Below, in pieces: positions 50,636 through 61,926 of a stretch of DNA of 64,000 bases. The stretch comes from Candidatus Endomicrobiellum neotermitis (GTDB lineage Bacteria > Elusimicrobiota > Endomicrobiia > Endomicrobiales > Endomicrobiaceae): NCBI GenBank assembly GCA_031282355.1, contig JAITDW010000001.1:62001-126000 (forward strand). Direction: 5' to 3'. The notes beneath the pieces were generated by a model that did not search any database, was not told the origin of the DNA, and saw only the letters and a list, made by a program, of their open reading frames with translations. How positions within the stretch are numbered: position 1 is the first letter of the stretch; every line of letters begins with the position of its first letter. A program made the translations under genes and the position numbers.

Positions 50636-52711
50636 ATGATAACTAAAAATTTAAATCCTTCTCAATTAGAAGCTGTACTTCATAATAATGGTCCTTTGAT
50701 AGTTTTTGCTGGAGCTGGAACAGGAAAAACTAAAGTTATTGTTCATAGGATTGCTCGCTTACTTTTTTTTGATACTGTTCCATATTTTATCTTAGCTGTT
50801 ACATTTACAAACAAAGCAGCTGCAGAAATAAAAATGAGAGTTACTAATTTAGTCCCTGAAGTAAAACAAAATGTGTGGATATCAACATTTCATTCATTTT
50901 GTACTTATTTTTTACGTACCGAATATCAAAAAATAAATTTGAATCAAAATTTTTTAATTTATAATTCATATGATCAAAAAAATGTAATTAAGGAATGTTT
51001 ATTTGAATTAAATATTGATGAAAATAAATTTAAACCATCAACAGTAGCAGATAAAATAAACCATGCAAAAAATAATCTAAAAACATCACATGTTATGACT
51101 ATAGAAGCTAAAAATATAGGAGATATTTTTAGTACTACAATATCAGATATTTACGGATTATACCAAAAAAAATTGTCGAGAGCTAACGCCTTAGATTTTG
51201 GAGATTTAGTAATGTACACTGTTTTTATGCTACAAGAATATCCAATGTTATTAGAGTACTACCAAGAAAAATATAAATATGTTATTGTTGATGAATATCA
51301 GGATACAAACTACGCCCAATATATTCTTATAAAACTAATTTCTGAAAGATACAAAAACATATGCGTTGTTGGAGACGATGACCAATCAATTTATTCATGG
51401 AGAGGAGCCAATATAAGTAATATTTTAAATTTTAAAAATGACTATCCTAAATCAAAAATTATTAAATTAAAACAGAATTATAGATCAACTCCTAAAATTT
51501 TATCAACAGCATATCGAGTTATAAGAAATAATAATAGTAGAATTGATAAGCAATTATGGACAAAAAATTCAGATGATGGGTCTGTAGAAATTTTAAAATC
51601 TAAAAATGAAAACGACGAAGCATCAAAAATCATTGATTTTATCTTATTAAATATACGACACGCTAAATATAATTTTTCAGATTTTGCAGTATTTTATAGG
51701 ACAAATGCGCAATCACGTTCATTTGAGGATGCTTTTAAAAGATCAAAAGTACCATATATTATTATAGGAGCACAGAAATTTTATGATCATGCGGAAATTA
51801 GAGATATTATTGCCTATTTAAAATTTATACATAATCCCAAAGATGACATAATTTTTAAAAAAATTGTAAACACACCAAAAAGAGGTATAGGTAAAATGTC
51901 AATAAAAATGCTTGAAAAAATAGCAATTGACAAAGACATATCACTATTAGAAGCAATACCTTTTATTAATAACTTAAATAAAAAAGACGTAGTTACTTCT
52001 TTAAATTTTTTTAGCCAATTTATAAAAACTTTACTTGAACTGAAGGATAGTGTCTGCATAAAAGAGATAACCGAAAAAATTGTAGCTTATTTAGGATATT
52101 TAAAAGAATTTAAAACTGAAAATACATTCGAATCGCAAAGAAAAATAGAAAATATAAAAGAACTAATTTCTGCAATCGTAGATTTCGAAAAGTACTCTTC
52201 ATCTAAATTGCTCGCAGATTATTTAACACATGTTGCTTTGATGAATGATACAGATTTTATTGATGAATCAAACGGAAAAGTCACTTTAATGACACTTCAC
52301 TTAGCTAAAGGTTTAGAGTTTAACAGCGTTTTTATATGTGGATTGGAAGAAGGATTATTTCCTATAAAAGAATCAATTTTAAATCCTGAAGCACTTGAAG
52401 AAGAAAGGAGGCTTATGTATGTTGGAATGACAAGAGCAAAAAAATATTTATATCTATGTTGGTCAGCAGAAAGGACAATTTATGGTAAAACAAAACGTAA
52501 TATACCATCAAGATTTATTATAGAATCAGAATTGAAAAATGAAGATTCAAGTCAATACGAAGTAGGCACATTAGTTTTACACCCAACATTTGGCAAAGGA
52601 AAAATCACTGAAAGAATTGGTACTGGTGATGACTTAAAACTTATAATTTTATTTGAAAATAAACAAGAGAAGAAAATACTTGTAAAAATAGCTCGTCTTA
52701 AACTGCTTTAA
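50636..52711 (+). CDS. UvrD/PcrA-type DNA helicase (start at MITKNLNPSQ)
   Basis: LNPSQLEAV, FAGAGTGKTKVIVHRIA, DEYQDTNYAQY, VGDDDQSIYSWRGA, VTLMTLHLAKGLEF, RRLMYVGMTRAKKYLYL. Confidence 0.96.
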   Translation: MITKNLNPSQLEAVLHNNGPLIVFAGAGTGKTKVIVHRIARLLFFDTVPYFILAVTFTNKAAAEIKMRVTNLVPEVKQNVWISTFHSFCTYFLRTEYQKINLNQNFLIYNSYDQKNVIKECLFELNIDENKFKPSTVADKINHAKNNLKTSHVMTIEAKNIGDIFSTTISDIYGLYQKKLSRANALDFGDLVMYTVFMLQEYPMLLEYYQEKYKYVIVDEYQDTNYAQYILIKLISERYKNICVVGDDDQSIYSWRGANISNILNFKNDYPKSKIIKLKQNYRSTPKILSTAYRVIRNNNSRIDKQLWTKNSDDGSVEILKSKNENDEASKIIDFILLNIRHAKYNFSDFAVFYRTNAQSRSFEDAFKRSKVPYIIIGAQKFYDHAEIRDIIAYLKFIHNPKDDIIFKKIVNTPKRGIGKMSIKMLEKIAIDKDISLLEAIPFINNLNKKDVVTSLNFFSQFIKTLLELKDSVCIKEITEKIVAYLGYLKEFKTENTFESQRKIENIKELISAIVDFEKYSSSKLLADYLTHVALMNDTDFIDESNGKVTLMTLHLAKGLEFNSVFICGLEEGLFPIKESILNPEALEEERRLMYVGMTRAKKYLYLCWSAERTIYGKTKRNIPSRFIIESELKNEDSSQYEVGTLVLHPTFGKGKITERIGTGDDLKLIILFENKQEKKILVKIARLKLL

Positions 52712-52754
52712 TCCACTATATAAGTTAATATTGTATATTACTAGTTTTATTATT

Positions 52755-54206
52755 TCAATTTAGTTTTTTTATCAAAATTTTGTTTACCAATTTAGGATCT
52801 GCTTGGCCCTTGGATTTTTTCATAACAAGCCCAATTATTGCATCTATCGCTCTTTTTTTTCCAATTTTAAATTCTGCAACTGCATTAGGACTTTCAATAA
52901 TAGCTTTTTCACATATTTCAGTAATGACTGATTCATCTGAGATTCTAGTAAATCCTCTTTTTTTTATTATGATTTCTGGATCAATCGATTTTTCATACAT
53001 TTCTTCGAAAACAATCTTTGCTATTTTTCCAGAAATAATTTCATTTTGAATAAGAGAAATTAGTTTCGATAAATTTTTACTTGAAATAGGAGATTTTGTA
53101 ATACATATTTTTGAGGCATTAAGCTTCGCGCTTAATTCTGTAGAAATCCAGTTAGCAAGAAGTTTAGTGACAGAGTTTTTATTATCCAAATTACTTAATG
53201 CATCTTCATAATATTCTGCAATCATCTTGCTAGAAGTTAAATAACTTGCATCATATTCAGAAAGATTGTAATTTTTTATAAACCTTGCTTTCTTTATTCT
53301 AGGTAACTCTGGTAATTGTTTATATAAATTTTCAATAAAACAATTTGATAAATAGAGTGGAACTAAATCCGGCTCAGTGAAATACCTATAATCTAAAATA
53401 TTTTCTTTTAAACGCATTGATTTTGTTACTTTTTCTTCTGCATCCCAAAATCTCGTTTCTTGTACAAGTCTAGCACCTGAATTAAGAATTTTTTTGTGTC
53501 TTTGGACTTCATATGTTATTGCATCTTTAACTCCAGATATAGAATTCATATTTTTAATTTCAACCCTTACACCAAGTTTTTTTTGTCCAACAATACGTAC
53601 GCTTACATTCACGTCGCAACGCATTTTACCTTCTTCCATATTACATTCAGAAGTATCTAAATATTCAACGATATTTTTAAGCTCCCTTAAAAATTCTACG
53701 GCTTCCTGAGGAGAACTAAGTTCTGGTTTAGTAACTAGTTCCATCAATCCAATACCTGCTCTATTTAAATCAAGAAGAGAATAATTTAATTTTTTACCAC
53801 CAATCTTATGCAAAAGTTTTCCAGTATCCTCTTCAAGATGAATCCTTTCAATATTTATGATTTTTTCTCTTTCATTAACAATTATTGAAAGTTTTCCATT
53901 TGAACACAATGGTGATTCAAATTGTGTTATTTGGTAGTTTTTAGGAACATCAGGATAAAAATATTGTTTTCTTGCAAATGTACATCTTCTATTTATAGTA
54001 AAATTTAATGCTAGTCCTGTCTTTATAACACCTTCGACTGCTTTTTTATTTAATATCGGAATTACACCAGGCTGTGAAGTACAAATAACGCATATATTCG
54101 AATTTGCTTCTGCTCCAAACTGTGTAGAACATTCACAAAAAATCTTTGATTTTGTATTGATTTGCATATGAACTTCAAGTCCTATCAATACTTCGTATCT
54201 GAACAT
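52755..54206 (-). CDS. gatB: Asp-tRNA(Asn)/Glu-tRNA(Gln) amidotransferase subunit B
   Basis: [45 protein letters not shown]-type motif, [10 protein letters not shown]. Confidence 0.97.
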   Translation of the reverse strand: MFRYEVLIGLEVHMQINTKSKIFCECSTQFGAEANSNICVICTSQPGVIPILNKKAVEGVIKTGLALNFTINRRCTFARKQYFYPDVPKNYQITQFESPLCSNGKLSIIVNEREKIINIERIHLEEDTGKLLHKIGGKKLNYSLLDLNRAGIGLMELVTKPELSSPQEAVEFLRELKNIVEYLDTSECNMEEGKMRCDVNVSVRIVGQKKLGVRVEIKNMNSISGVKDAITYEVQRHKKILNSGARLVQETRFWDAEEKVTKSMRLKENILDYRYFTEPDLVPLYLSNCFIENLYKQLPELPRIKKARFIKNYNLSEYDASYLTSSKMIAEYYEDALSNLDNKNSVTKLLANWISTELSAKLNASKICITKSPISSKNLSKLISLIQNEIISGKIAKIVFEEMYEKSIDPEIIIKKRGFTRISDESVITEICEKAIIESPNAVAEFKIGKKRAIDAIIGLVMKKSKGQADPKLVNKILIKKLN

Positions 54207-54233
54207 TATTTTTTCCCTTTTTTAAAATATATT

Positions 54234-55691
54234 TTAGATATTTGGATATTTATCTATATCAAACCCTGAAATTTTTTCAAAAGCATTAGCTACTTGGAAA
54301 AGTTTTTTATCAGATAAATGTGATCCCATGAAATGCATTCCTACAGGAATACCAGAATTAGAAAAACTATATGGAATTGTTATTCCTGGAAGTCCAGCAA
54401 TGTTTGCAGCCATGAGAAAAATATCACATTCTTCAGAAAGTTTATCACCAATTTTTACAGGCATTTGTAAAGTTGAAGGTGAGAATATAAAATCACATTT
54501 TTCATATGCAGTAGCAATTTGATTCATGAATAAAGTTCTCACTTTTTGAGCATGACAGTAATATTTATAATAATTTGCAGCACTCAATATATACGTACCA
54601 AATAAAATTCTCTTTTTTACTTCATATCCAAGAGATTCTGCACGTGATTTTGAATATTCATCATCAATATTTGTGCCATTTGAAGTTTTGTATCCATATC
54701 GGATTCCATCAAAAGTTGCAATATTTGCAGAAACTTCTGCACACATAATAACTTTATACAAAGCTGGAACATATTTATAAGACGGAATATCAATCTCAAT
54801 AATATTAGTGCCTTCAAGCCTAAGTTTATTTAAAGCCATATTAAAACATTCATTTATTTCATTATCTATTTTGTAATCAAAAATTTGTTTTGGAACTCCT
54901 ATTTTTACCATCTTTAGTATGTTTAAATCTATATTCTGCACATAGTTAATCTGTTCTAATGGTTCACAAATTGGATCTCTATAATCTTTTCCAGATATAA
55001 TACTTGCAAGTAAAGCTGCTTCTTTTACAGTTTTTGAAAACGTTCCTATTTGATCAAAAGAAGATGCTAAAGCACAAACTCCATACCTACTTATCAAGCC
55101 ATAAGAAGCTTTATACCCAACTACACCACAAAAACTAGCAGGCTGTCTTACTGATCCTCCTGTATCTGATCCAAGAGCAAGTGGCACCATACCACTACTC
55201 ACAGCTGCCGCGCTACCACCAGACGAACCGCCCGGAATATACTCAGTATTCCATGGATTTAGAGTTTTTTGGTAAGCTGATGTTTCAGTAGAACCACCCA
55301 TGGCAAATTCATCCATATTTGTTTTTCCTATAAAAATTGCACCTGCTCTTCTAAGTTTCTCTATAACAGTAGCATCGTAAGGAGATATATAGTTTTCAAG
55401 GTATTTAGATGCTGATGTCATAGTTTCATTTTTTATCATAATATTATCTTTTATAGCTATTGGTATTCCTTCAAGACTTCCGTATTTTGATGTTTCACAT
55501 TTCACTTTATTATCAACTTGCATTGCTTTGACTAAAGAGCATTCTTCATTTAACCTAAGAAATGCTTTCACAATAACATCTATTTTTTTTATGTTGTTAA
55601 AGCAAGACTTAATAATATTGGTACATTTTATTTCTCCAGAACATATTTTTGAACAAAGTTCTGTAATATTAATTTTTAGTTTTCTACTCAT
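54234..55691 (-). CDS. gatA: Asp-tRNA(Asn)/Glu-tRNA(Gln) amidotransferase subunit A
   Basis: GIPIAIKDNI, GKTNMDEFAMGGSTETSAY, GGSSGGSAAAVSSG, LGSDTGGSVRQPA. Confidence 0.97.
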   Translation of the reverse strand: MSRKLKINITELCSKICSGEIKCTNIIKSCFNNIKKIDVIVKAFLRLNEECSLVKAMQVDNKVKCETSKYGSLEGIPIAIKDNIMIKNETMTSASKYLENYISPYDATVIEKLRRAGAIFIGKTNMDEFAMGGSTETSAYQKTLNPWNTEYIPGGSSGGSAAAVSSGMVPLALGSDTGGSVRQPASFCGVVGYKASYGLISRYGVCALASSFDQIGTFSKTVKEAALLASIISGKDYRDPICEPLEQINYVQNIDLNILKMVKIGVPKQIFDYKIDNEINECFNMALNKLRLEGTNIIEIDIPSYKYVPALYKVIMCAEVSANIATFDGIRYGYKTSNGTNIDDEYSKSRAESLGYEVKKRILFGTYILSAANYYKYYCHAQKVRTLFMNQIATAYEKCDFIFSPSTLQMPVKIGDKLSEECDIFLMAANIAGLPGITIPYSFSNSGIPVGMHFMGSHLSDKKLFQVANAFEKISGFDIDKYPNI

Positions 55692-55694
55692 AAT

Positions 55695-56687
55695 TTAAAA
55701 CCACTTTTTCTTTTTAAAATATATAAGCATAGCTATTATAGTAACTAACATTAAACTTACTGCAAAAAGCCACATACCTTTTTCACCAAAAATTTGTTTT
55801 TCAATAAATTTAACATTCATACCATAATAGCCAGATATAATAAGAACTGGCATAACAATCGTAGCTATTACTGTTAAAAACTTCATAACTTCAGTAAGTC
55901 TAACTGTGATGCTAGACATATAAACTTCAAGTAAATTTACAACCATTTGACTTCGCATTAATATGGACTGATTCATTGTAACACATTGCATATGAATATC
56001 TCTAAAATACACCAAATATTCTTTTGATATTAAATTATTGTTTGCTCTTGTAAAGTAAAAATATGTTGCTTGTTGTGGCTCAGCTATTTTTCTCATTGAA
56101 AAAATAACCTTTTTTGTGTCAAGAATTTCTTCCATAATTTCAGATTCTGGATCTTTTAGAATGTCATTTTCTAGATTCTCAATCTTATTATCAATTTTTT
56201 CTAATGTAAAACCATAACTAGAAACAACTTTATTAAAAATATTATAAAGCATATTTTCAAGACTTCTCATTTCAACTTGAGGTTTAGCTTTAACTTTTTC
56301 AAAAAGATTATCTAAGAAAAAGAGCTCTTCAGCATGTACAGTAACTATAAAATTTTTGCCTATAAAAATATTTAATTCGTAAATACTGTCTTCGAATTCT
56401 TTAAAGTAATGAGGCTTAAGCTGTATACCATGAATAGCCCCAAAAACATAACCATCAAACTCTTCCATTTTGGGATAATACTGAGGAAAAAGACAATCTT
56501 CTATTGACATTTCATGAAATTTGAAAAACTCTGAAAGAATGGTTGTTTCTTCTTGACTTAATTCATGGTTTTCTAAATATATATCAATCCAAGTAAGATC
56601 AGGTTTTCTATCACGATATTCTAAAATCTTTAATGCATCGTCATCAGCGTTAATTATACCATCAGTTAAATAAATTGCCTTTATCAT
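55695..56687 (-). CDS. corA: CorA-family divalent cation transporter
   Basis: Two C-terminal TM helices with YYGMNVKF (GMN) motif. Confidence 0.93.
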   Translation of the reverse strand: MIKAIYLTDGIINADDDALKILEYRDRKPDLTWIDIYLENHELSQEETTILSEFFKFHEMSIEDCLFPQYYPKMEEFDGYVFGAIHGIQLKPHYFKEFEDSIYELNIFIGKNFIVTVHAEELFFLDNLFEKVKAKPQVEMRSLENMLYNIFNKVVSSYGFTLEKIDNKIENLENDILKDPESEIMEEILDTKKVIFSMRKIAEPQQATYFYFTRANNNLISKEYLVYFRDIHMQCVTMNQSILMRSQMVVNLLEVYMSSITVRLTEVMKFLTVIATIVMPVLIISGYYGMNVKFIEKQIFGEKGMWLFAVSLMLVTIIAMLIYFKKKKWF

Positions 56688-56688
56688 T

Positions 56689-56988
56689 TTAACTTTCTAT
56701 AACCTTTCGAATTTTATAAAAATTACCTTCTTTTTCAGGTGCAGCATTAAGTATTTGATTTATAACCTCATTCGAACACTTTTTTACGACATCCTCTCTC
56801 CAAATATTTCTCAATTTTGTAACATGAATTGTTGGTTCTAAATTATTTATATCTAATTCCAATAAAATTTTAACGTAATCAAGCATCTCGTTTATACTTT
56901 TAAGATATCTTTCTTTTTCTACATCATTAATAAATATTTTTGCAACAAAAGCAACATCATTGAGTTCACTTTTTAACATAGAGCACAC
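56689..56988 (-). CDS. gatC: Asp-tRNA(Asn)/Glu-tRNA(Gln) amidotransferase subunit C
   Basis: ELNDVAFVAKI, NIWREDVVKKC, ILNAAPEKEGNFYKIRKVIES. Confidence 0.88.
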   Translation of the reverse strand: MCSMLKSELNDVAFVAKIFINDVEKERYLKSINEMLDYVKILLELDINNLEPTIHVTKLRNIWREDVVKKCSNEVINQILNAAPEKEGNFYKIRKVIES

Positions 56989-57018
56989 CTTTAGAATTAT
57001 TTTTTTAAATATAAAACA

Positions 57019-59379
57019 CTACCTTAGTTTAATTCCTAAATCATTATCTAATTTTTTCAAGAATGCATTCACATCTTCATTAACTTCTTTATCTGTCAAT
57101 GTTTTTTCATTATCTTGGTAAGATAGCCTAAATGAATATCCGATTTTCCCCTCACCCAATTTATCATTGTTAGAATACACCGAAAACAATGAATATTCTT
57201 TTAAGATATTACTTGATTTAATAAAACCTTTAATGACATTTTCAATCATAGAAAATTGTAGTGATTTATCAGCAATTACTGCAATGTCTCTTTTTACAGC
57301 TGGGAATTTTGAATATGCCTTATAAGTTGGGATTGCAGTGTGCATGATATCATTAAATAGCTCTAAATCAATTTCGCAATAAAATACCTCATATTTCACG
57401 GAACTCGTGATTCTCGTGATTAAAGGAGTTAAAATACCGAACTGACCCACAGATTTTTCTTTATATAAAATAGCCGCGCTCTTACCAGAATGATAATAAT
57501 TCTGGGGATTTAAATTTTTATCAATTGTAAATTCATTACTAGGTAGAATACTTCTTATTATACCGCTTCCAAAATAAAAATCATATTTTGGATTAACATT
57601 TTGTTCTGACCATTTCCACCATTCTTCCCAAACATTTCCATACATTATCAATGCAAAAGTTTTTCGCTCTCCTAATTCATTAAAGATTTTACCATACTCA
57701 AATAATGTTATAGTTTTACAATCATGTTCAATATTAAGTAATAAATTTTTATAAAGTGCTGGTAATAACGATGGTCTTAAAACTTCATTTTCTTTAGAAG
57801 TGGGATTTATTATTTTATAGGAATAATTTAGCCCAAATTTACTTAATTCATTTTTCTCAGAAAAACTATAATTTAAAGCTTCACTAAAACCAAACGAATT
57901 TAATTTATTTCTAAATTCTTTAACTATAAAACGTGAAAATGAATTGTCCTTTCGCATACCTTCTTGTTTGTAATAAAATGTCTTATGAGATGGTATAAAA
58001 TCATAACCTTTAATTCTTGCAATTTCCTCGATTAAATCAATTTCTTCTTTTATATCATTACGCCATAAAGGAATATTACATAAAATTTTTTCACTATCAT
58101 ACATTACATCAATTCCAAGGAATTTTAAAATTGATAACATTTCTTCTTTTTCAATGTTATATCCAAGTATTCTAAATACCATTTCGGTTCTCAACTGTAT
58201 ACTTATTTGTGTACGTTTTGAGATTATTAAATCACTTCTTGACTCTAAATTACCACCAGCAATATCAATAATAAGATTTATAGCTCTCCATGATGCATAA
58301 TCAGACATGTCCCAATCCAAACCTCTTTCGAATCTATATGAAGAATCACTCGAAAGATTTAATCTTTTTGAAGTCATCCTTATTGAAGTTGCATCGAAAA
58401 TTGCACTTTCTAAAAATATGATTTTCGTTTTTTCATCAACACACGAATATTTTCCACCCATAATACCAGCAATTGAAATAGGTTTTATACCATCGGTTAC
58501 TACAAGCATATCAGAATCAAGTTTATATTCTATGCCATTAAGGGCTTTTATTTTTTCACAGTCATTAGCTTTTCTTACAACAATTTTTTCCCCTAAAAGT
58601 TTTGTTACATCAAAAACATGTAAAGGTTGCCCCAACTCAACCATAACATAGTTAGCTATATCAACAACATTATTTATAGGTTTTATTTTAGACTTTTCTA
58701 AAATTTCTGAAATCCATTTTGGAGATGATCCCACACTAACACCAGATATAATGCTTCCTACGTAACGAGAACATAAATTAGACATAACTTCGATTTTGTT
58801 GTGTCCTGATGTATTAAAAAGTTTTATAGAAGGGATAGATACTATTTTTTGTAGTTTTGCTCCTATTTCCCTAGCAATACCCAAATAACTTAAACAATCT
58901 CCTCTGTTAGTTGTAATTTCTACGTTAAATATCAAATCAAAATTATCAAAAATATTTTCAAGTGTGGTTCCAATTTTTGTATTTTTATCGAGGATTAAAA
59001 TACCTTCAGATTTTTCTTCAAGACCTAGATCAGCTTTAGAACATAACATTCCTTCAGATTTAATGTTCTTTATCTCAAGTTCTTTAATCTTTAAATTTCC
59101 ACGTAGTACTGCTCCTGTTTTTGCAAATAACACAACTTGTCCTACAACAATATTTTTCGCACCACATATTACAGAATAGCTATTTGAACCATCACTAACT
59201 TTGCACAAATAAAGTCTATCAGCATATGAATGCTTTTGCACATCTAAAATTTTTACAGCAATAACGTTACTTGGAATAACAACAGTCTCAATACCTACAG
59301 AGTTAAGTGTTAACTCAATGTCTTTAGGACTTAGATCAAAATTCATAAACTTCTTAAGCCATTTGTATGATATCTCCAT
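57019..59379 (-). CDS. pheT: Phenylalanyl-tRNA synthetase beta subunit
   Basis: MEISYKWLKKFM, NRGDCLSYLGIAREIGA, DVTKLLGEKIVVRKA, DYSF-type C-terminal domain. Confidence 0.97.
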   Translation of the reverse strand: MEISYKWLKKFMNFDLSPKDIELTLNSVGIETVVIPSNVIAVKILDVQKHSYADRLYLCKVSDGSNSYSVICGAKNIVVGQVVLFAKTGAVLRGNLKIKELEIKNIKSEGMLCSKADLGLEEKSEGILILDKNTKIGTTLENIFDNFDLIFNVEITTNRGDCLSYLGIAREIGAKLQKIVSIPSIKLFNTSGHNKIEVMSNLCSRYVGSIISGVSVGSSPKWISEILEKSKIKPINNVVDIANYVMVELGQPLHVFDVTKLLGEKIVVRKANDCEKIKALNGIEYKLDSDMLVVTDGIKPISIAGIMGGKYSCVDEKTKIIFLESAIFDATSIRMTSKRLNLSSDSSYRFERGLDWDMSDYASWRAINLIIDIAGGNLESRSDLIISKRTQISIQLRTEMVFRILGYNIEKEEMLSILKFLGIDVMYDSEKILCNIPLWRNDIKEEIDLIEEIARIKGYDFIPSHKTFYYKQEGMRKDNSFSRFIVKEFRNKLNSFGFSEALNYSFSEKNELSKFGLNYSYKIINPTSKENEVLRPSLLPALYKNLLLNIEHDCKTITLFEYGKIFNELGERKTFALIMYGNVWEEWWKWSEQNVNPKYDFYFGSGIIRSILPSNEFTIDKNLNPQNYYHSGKSAAILYKEKSVGQFGILTPLITRITSSVKYEVFYCEIDLELFNDIMHTAIPTYKAYSKFPAVKRDIAVIADKSLQFSMIENVIKGFIKSSNILKEYSLFSVYSNNDKLGEGKIGYSFRLSYQDNEKTLTDKEVNEDVNAFLKKLDNDLGIKLR

Positions 59380-59405
59380 TTTAACTACCTTTAAACCATT
59401 ATTAC

Positions 59406-60476
59406 CTATAAAAATTGTCTCAAAAATCTTAAATCATTTTCATATAGCAAACGTATATCATCTATTCCATATTTTAGCATAGCAATTCTTTCAACACCTA
59501 TCCCAAAAGCATATCCTGTATATTTTTCATAATCATAATTAACAGCTTTAAAAACGTTTGGGTGAACCATCCCGCACCCAAGTATTTCAATAAAACCAGA
59601 GTTTTTACATAACCTACAACCATTACCACAGCATGAAAAACATTGTATATCAATCTCTGCAGATGGTTCTGTAAATTGAAAATGGGATGGTCTAAAGCGA
59701 ATTTTCAAATTTGAACCAAAAAAAATATTAACAAATTCAGTAAGAATATATTTCAAATCTTTAAATGTCACACCTTTATCTACAGCTAATCCCTCAATTT
59801 GGTGAAACGTAGATGAGTGTGAAGCATCTGAGTTTTCATTTCTATAAACTCTTCCCGGTACAATAACTTTTACAGGTGGTTTTTGTTTTTCCATAATATG
59901 GATCTGACTTGGAGATGTATGTGTTCTAAGCAGTAAATTATCTGTATTTTCAATATAAAAAGTATCCTGAAAGTCTCTTGCAGGATGACCTTTAGGTATA
60001 TTTAATGCTTCAAAATTATACCAATCATTTTCTATTTCACAACCTTCAGCTGTAAAAAAACCAAGTGACCTAAAAACAGAAGTCATATCCTCTACAGTTT
60101 TTATGACAGGATGAAAACTACCCTTTGTAAAAGGAAAATAAAGACTCTGAGAACAATCCAATTTTTCGTTCTTTAATTTCTCATTGATTACAAATTTCTC
60201 AAGACTTTCTTTTCTCTTTTTAATCTCATTTTCAATAAACACTTTAGCTTTATTTGCTTGTGACCCTATTTTTTTTCTATCTTCAGTAGAATATCTGTAT
60301 ATGGATTTTAAAATGTGCGTTAGGATACTATTTTTACCAAGGTATTTAATTTTTATAATTTCAAGTTCTGTAATGTTAGAGCTGCTTATTTTCTTAGATG
60401 CTTCATCAATAATTTGCTCAATGTCATTCACAAAAAAACCCCTTCTAAATACTTTTAAGTTAACAAATACACACAT
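59406..60476 (-). CDS. pheS: Phenylalanyl-tRNA synthetase alpha subunit
   Basis: HPVIKTVEDMTSVFRSLGF, FEALNIPKGHPARDFQDTFYI, LLRTHTSPSQIH, GFGIGVERIAMLKYGI-type motif. Confidence 0.97.
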   Translation of the reverse strand: MCVFVNLKVFRRGFFVNDIEQIIDEASKKISSSNITELEIIKIKYLGKNSILTHILKSIYRYSTEDRKKIGSQANKAKVFIENEIKKRKESLEKFVINEKLKNEKLDCSQSLYFPFTKGSFHPVIKTVEDMTSVFRSLGFFTAEGCEIENDWYNFEALNIPKGHPARDFQDTFYIENTDNLLLRTHTSPSQIHIMEKQKPPVKVIVPGRVYRNENSDASHSSTFHQIEGLAVDKGVTFKDLKYILTEFVNIFFGSNLKIRFRPSHFQFTEPSAEIDIQCFSCCGNGCRLCKNSGFIEILGCGMVHPNVFKAVNYDYEKYTGYAFGIGVERIAMLKYGIDDIRLLYENDLRFLRQFL

Positions 60477-60579
60477 ACAGATCTTTTATGAAAAAAAACG
60501 ACACATATATTTATTAAGAAGATCGAAGTATGAAAATTCTATGGATAATAAAGAACGACAAACTAACTGATATACTTAC

Positions 60580-60936
60580 TTATTGCTGCTCAACATTTTT
60601 TACAACGTTAACTAACTGCTTGAATGCACATTTATCATTTACTGCAATTTCCGCAAGCATTTTTCTATCTATAATAATATTTGATCTCTTAAGTCCAGAA
60701 ATGAATTTGCTATAAGAAACACCCTCCTCTCTTACTGCAGCATTAATACGAACCACCCAAAGTGATCTGAAATCTGCTTTTTTATCCTTCCTTCCTGTAT
60801 AGGAATAATTAAGAGATTTTTCTGCTTGTTGAACGACCATTCTCCAACGATTTTTTTTTGCTGCGTAAGACCCTTTTGCAAACCTAAAAATTTTTTTCTT
60901 TCTTTGTCTTGTGTATACAACACTTTTAGCACGCAT
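60580..60936 (-). CDS. rplT: 50S ribosomal protein L20 (start moved to MRAKSV)
   Basis: RFAKGSYAAKKNRWRMVVQQAEKSLNYSYTGRKDKKADFRSLWVVRINAAVR. Confidence 0.95.
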   Translation of the reverse strand: MRAKSVVYTRQRKKKIFRFAKGSYAAKKNRWRMVVQQAEKSLNYSYTGRKDKKADFRSLWVVRINAAVREEGVSYSKFISGLKRSNIIIDRKMLAEIAVNDKCAFKQLVNVVKNVEQQ

Positions 60937-60989
60937 ATCAAAATCCTCATTTTCATCATTATTCAAAATTTCTCAGACAAACTCTATTT

Positions 60990-61187
60990 CTAGAAACTAT
61001 AAGGCATTTTTTTCTTCATTGTTTTCATGTCAGCTTTAACAACTAAAACAGGTTTTCTAGACTTTCTATTTTGATTTCCAGAATCACCTGTTAAAAGATG
61101 TCTTTGACCTGGTTTTTTATATTTAACTTTACCTTTACTTGTCACTCTAAAACGTTTTTTCGCACCGCTATGTGTTTTCATTTTCAT
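60990..61187 (-). CDS. rpmI: 50S ribosomal protein L35
   Basis: MKMKTHSGAKKRFRVTSKGKVKYKKPGQRHLLTG. Confidence 0.95.
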   Translation of the reverse strand: MKMKTHSGAKKRFRVTSKGKVKYKKPGQRHLLTGDSGNQNRKSRKPVLVVKADMKTMKKKMPYSF

Positions 61188-61259
61188 ACTCCACAAACTT
61201 CATCTTATGATAGTGGTAAAACAAAAAAAATCATACCACGTTATAACACTACTTTAATT

Positions 61260-61823
61260 TTAATCTTTTTTTGTTTTTTTTATTTTTTGGGGAATAAATG
61301 TTAAAAACAATCTTGTACCAATAACAGAAACTTTTCCCTCTGGACTCGCAATATCAACTAAAGAATCTTTTATTTTATCAATAATTTTATTTCCTAAATA
61401 TCTATGCTGCACTTCTCTTCCAGAGAACATCACTGTAACGCATACTTTATCCCCTTCTGTAATAAAATGCCTAGCACGTTTTATCTTAATATCTAAATCA
61501 TTTTTTCCTATCCTAGGCCTTATTCTTACTTCCTTAACATGTAAAACTTTGTGTTTTTTTCTTGACTCCTTTCCTTTTTTTTCTAGCTCATATTTGAACT
61601 TTGAAAAATTTATTATTTTACAAACCGGTGGAGTTGCATGCGGAGAAATTTCAACTAAATCTAAACCTTCAGATTGAGCTTTCGACAAAGCATCAGACAA
61701 CCTTAAAACACCAAACATCTTACCATCAGAGCCAATAAGTCTAACTTCGGGAACTTTGATAGAATAATTTATACGAAACTTTTTATCTTCGACAATTCCT
61801 CCTCTGGTACTTGAGATTCGCAT
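61260..61823 (-). CDS. infC: Translation initiation factor IF-3
   Basis: VPEVRLIGSDGKMFGVLRLSDALSKA, LDLVEISPHATPPVCKIINFSKFKYE. Confidence 0.96.
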   Translation of the reverse strand: MRISSTRGGIVEDKKFRINYSIKVPEVRLIGSDGKMFGVLRLSDALSKAQSEGLDLVEISPHATPPVCKIINFSKFKYELEKKGKESRKKHKVLHVKEVRIRPRIGKNDLDIKIKRARHFITEGDKVCVTVMFSGREVQHRYLGNKIIDKIKDSLVDIASPEGKVSVIGTRLFLTFIPQKIKKTKKD

Positions 61824-61926
61824 CTCATAACCAAAACTCTTTAATTAATCATCATCAAAACAGCAAACAATCTCTCACTGAAAATTATTTATCAATAAAA
61901 ATTTCCGCTTTAACAAAACAGGTCTA

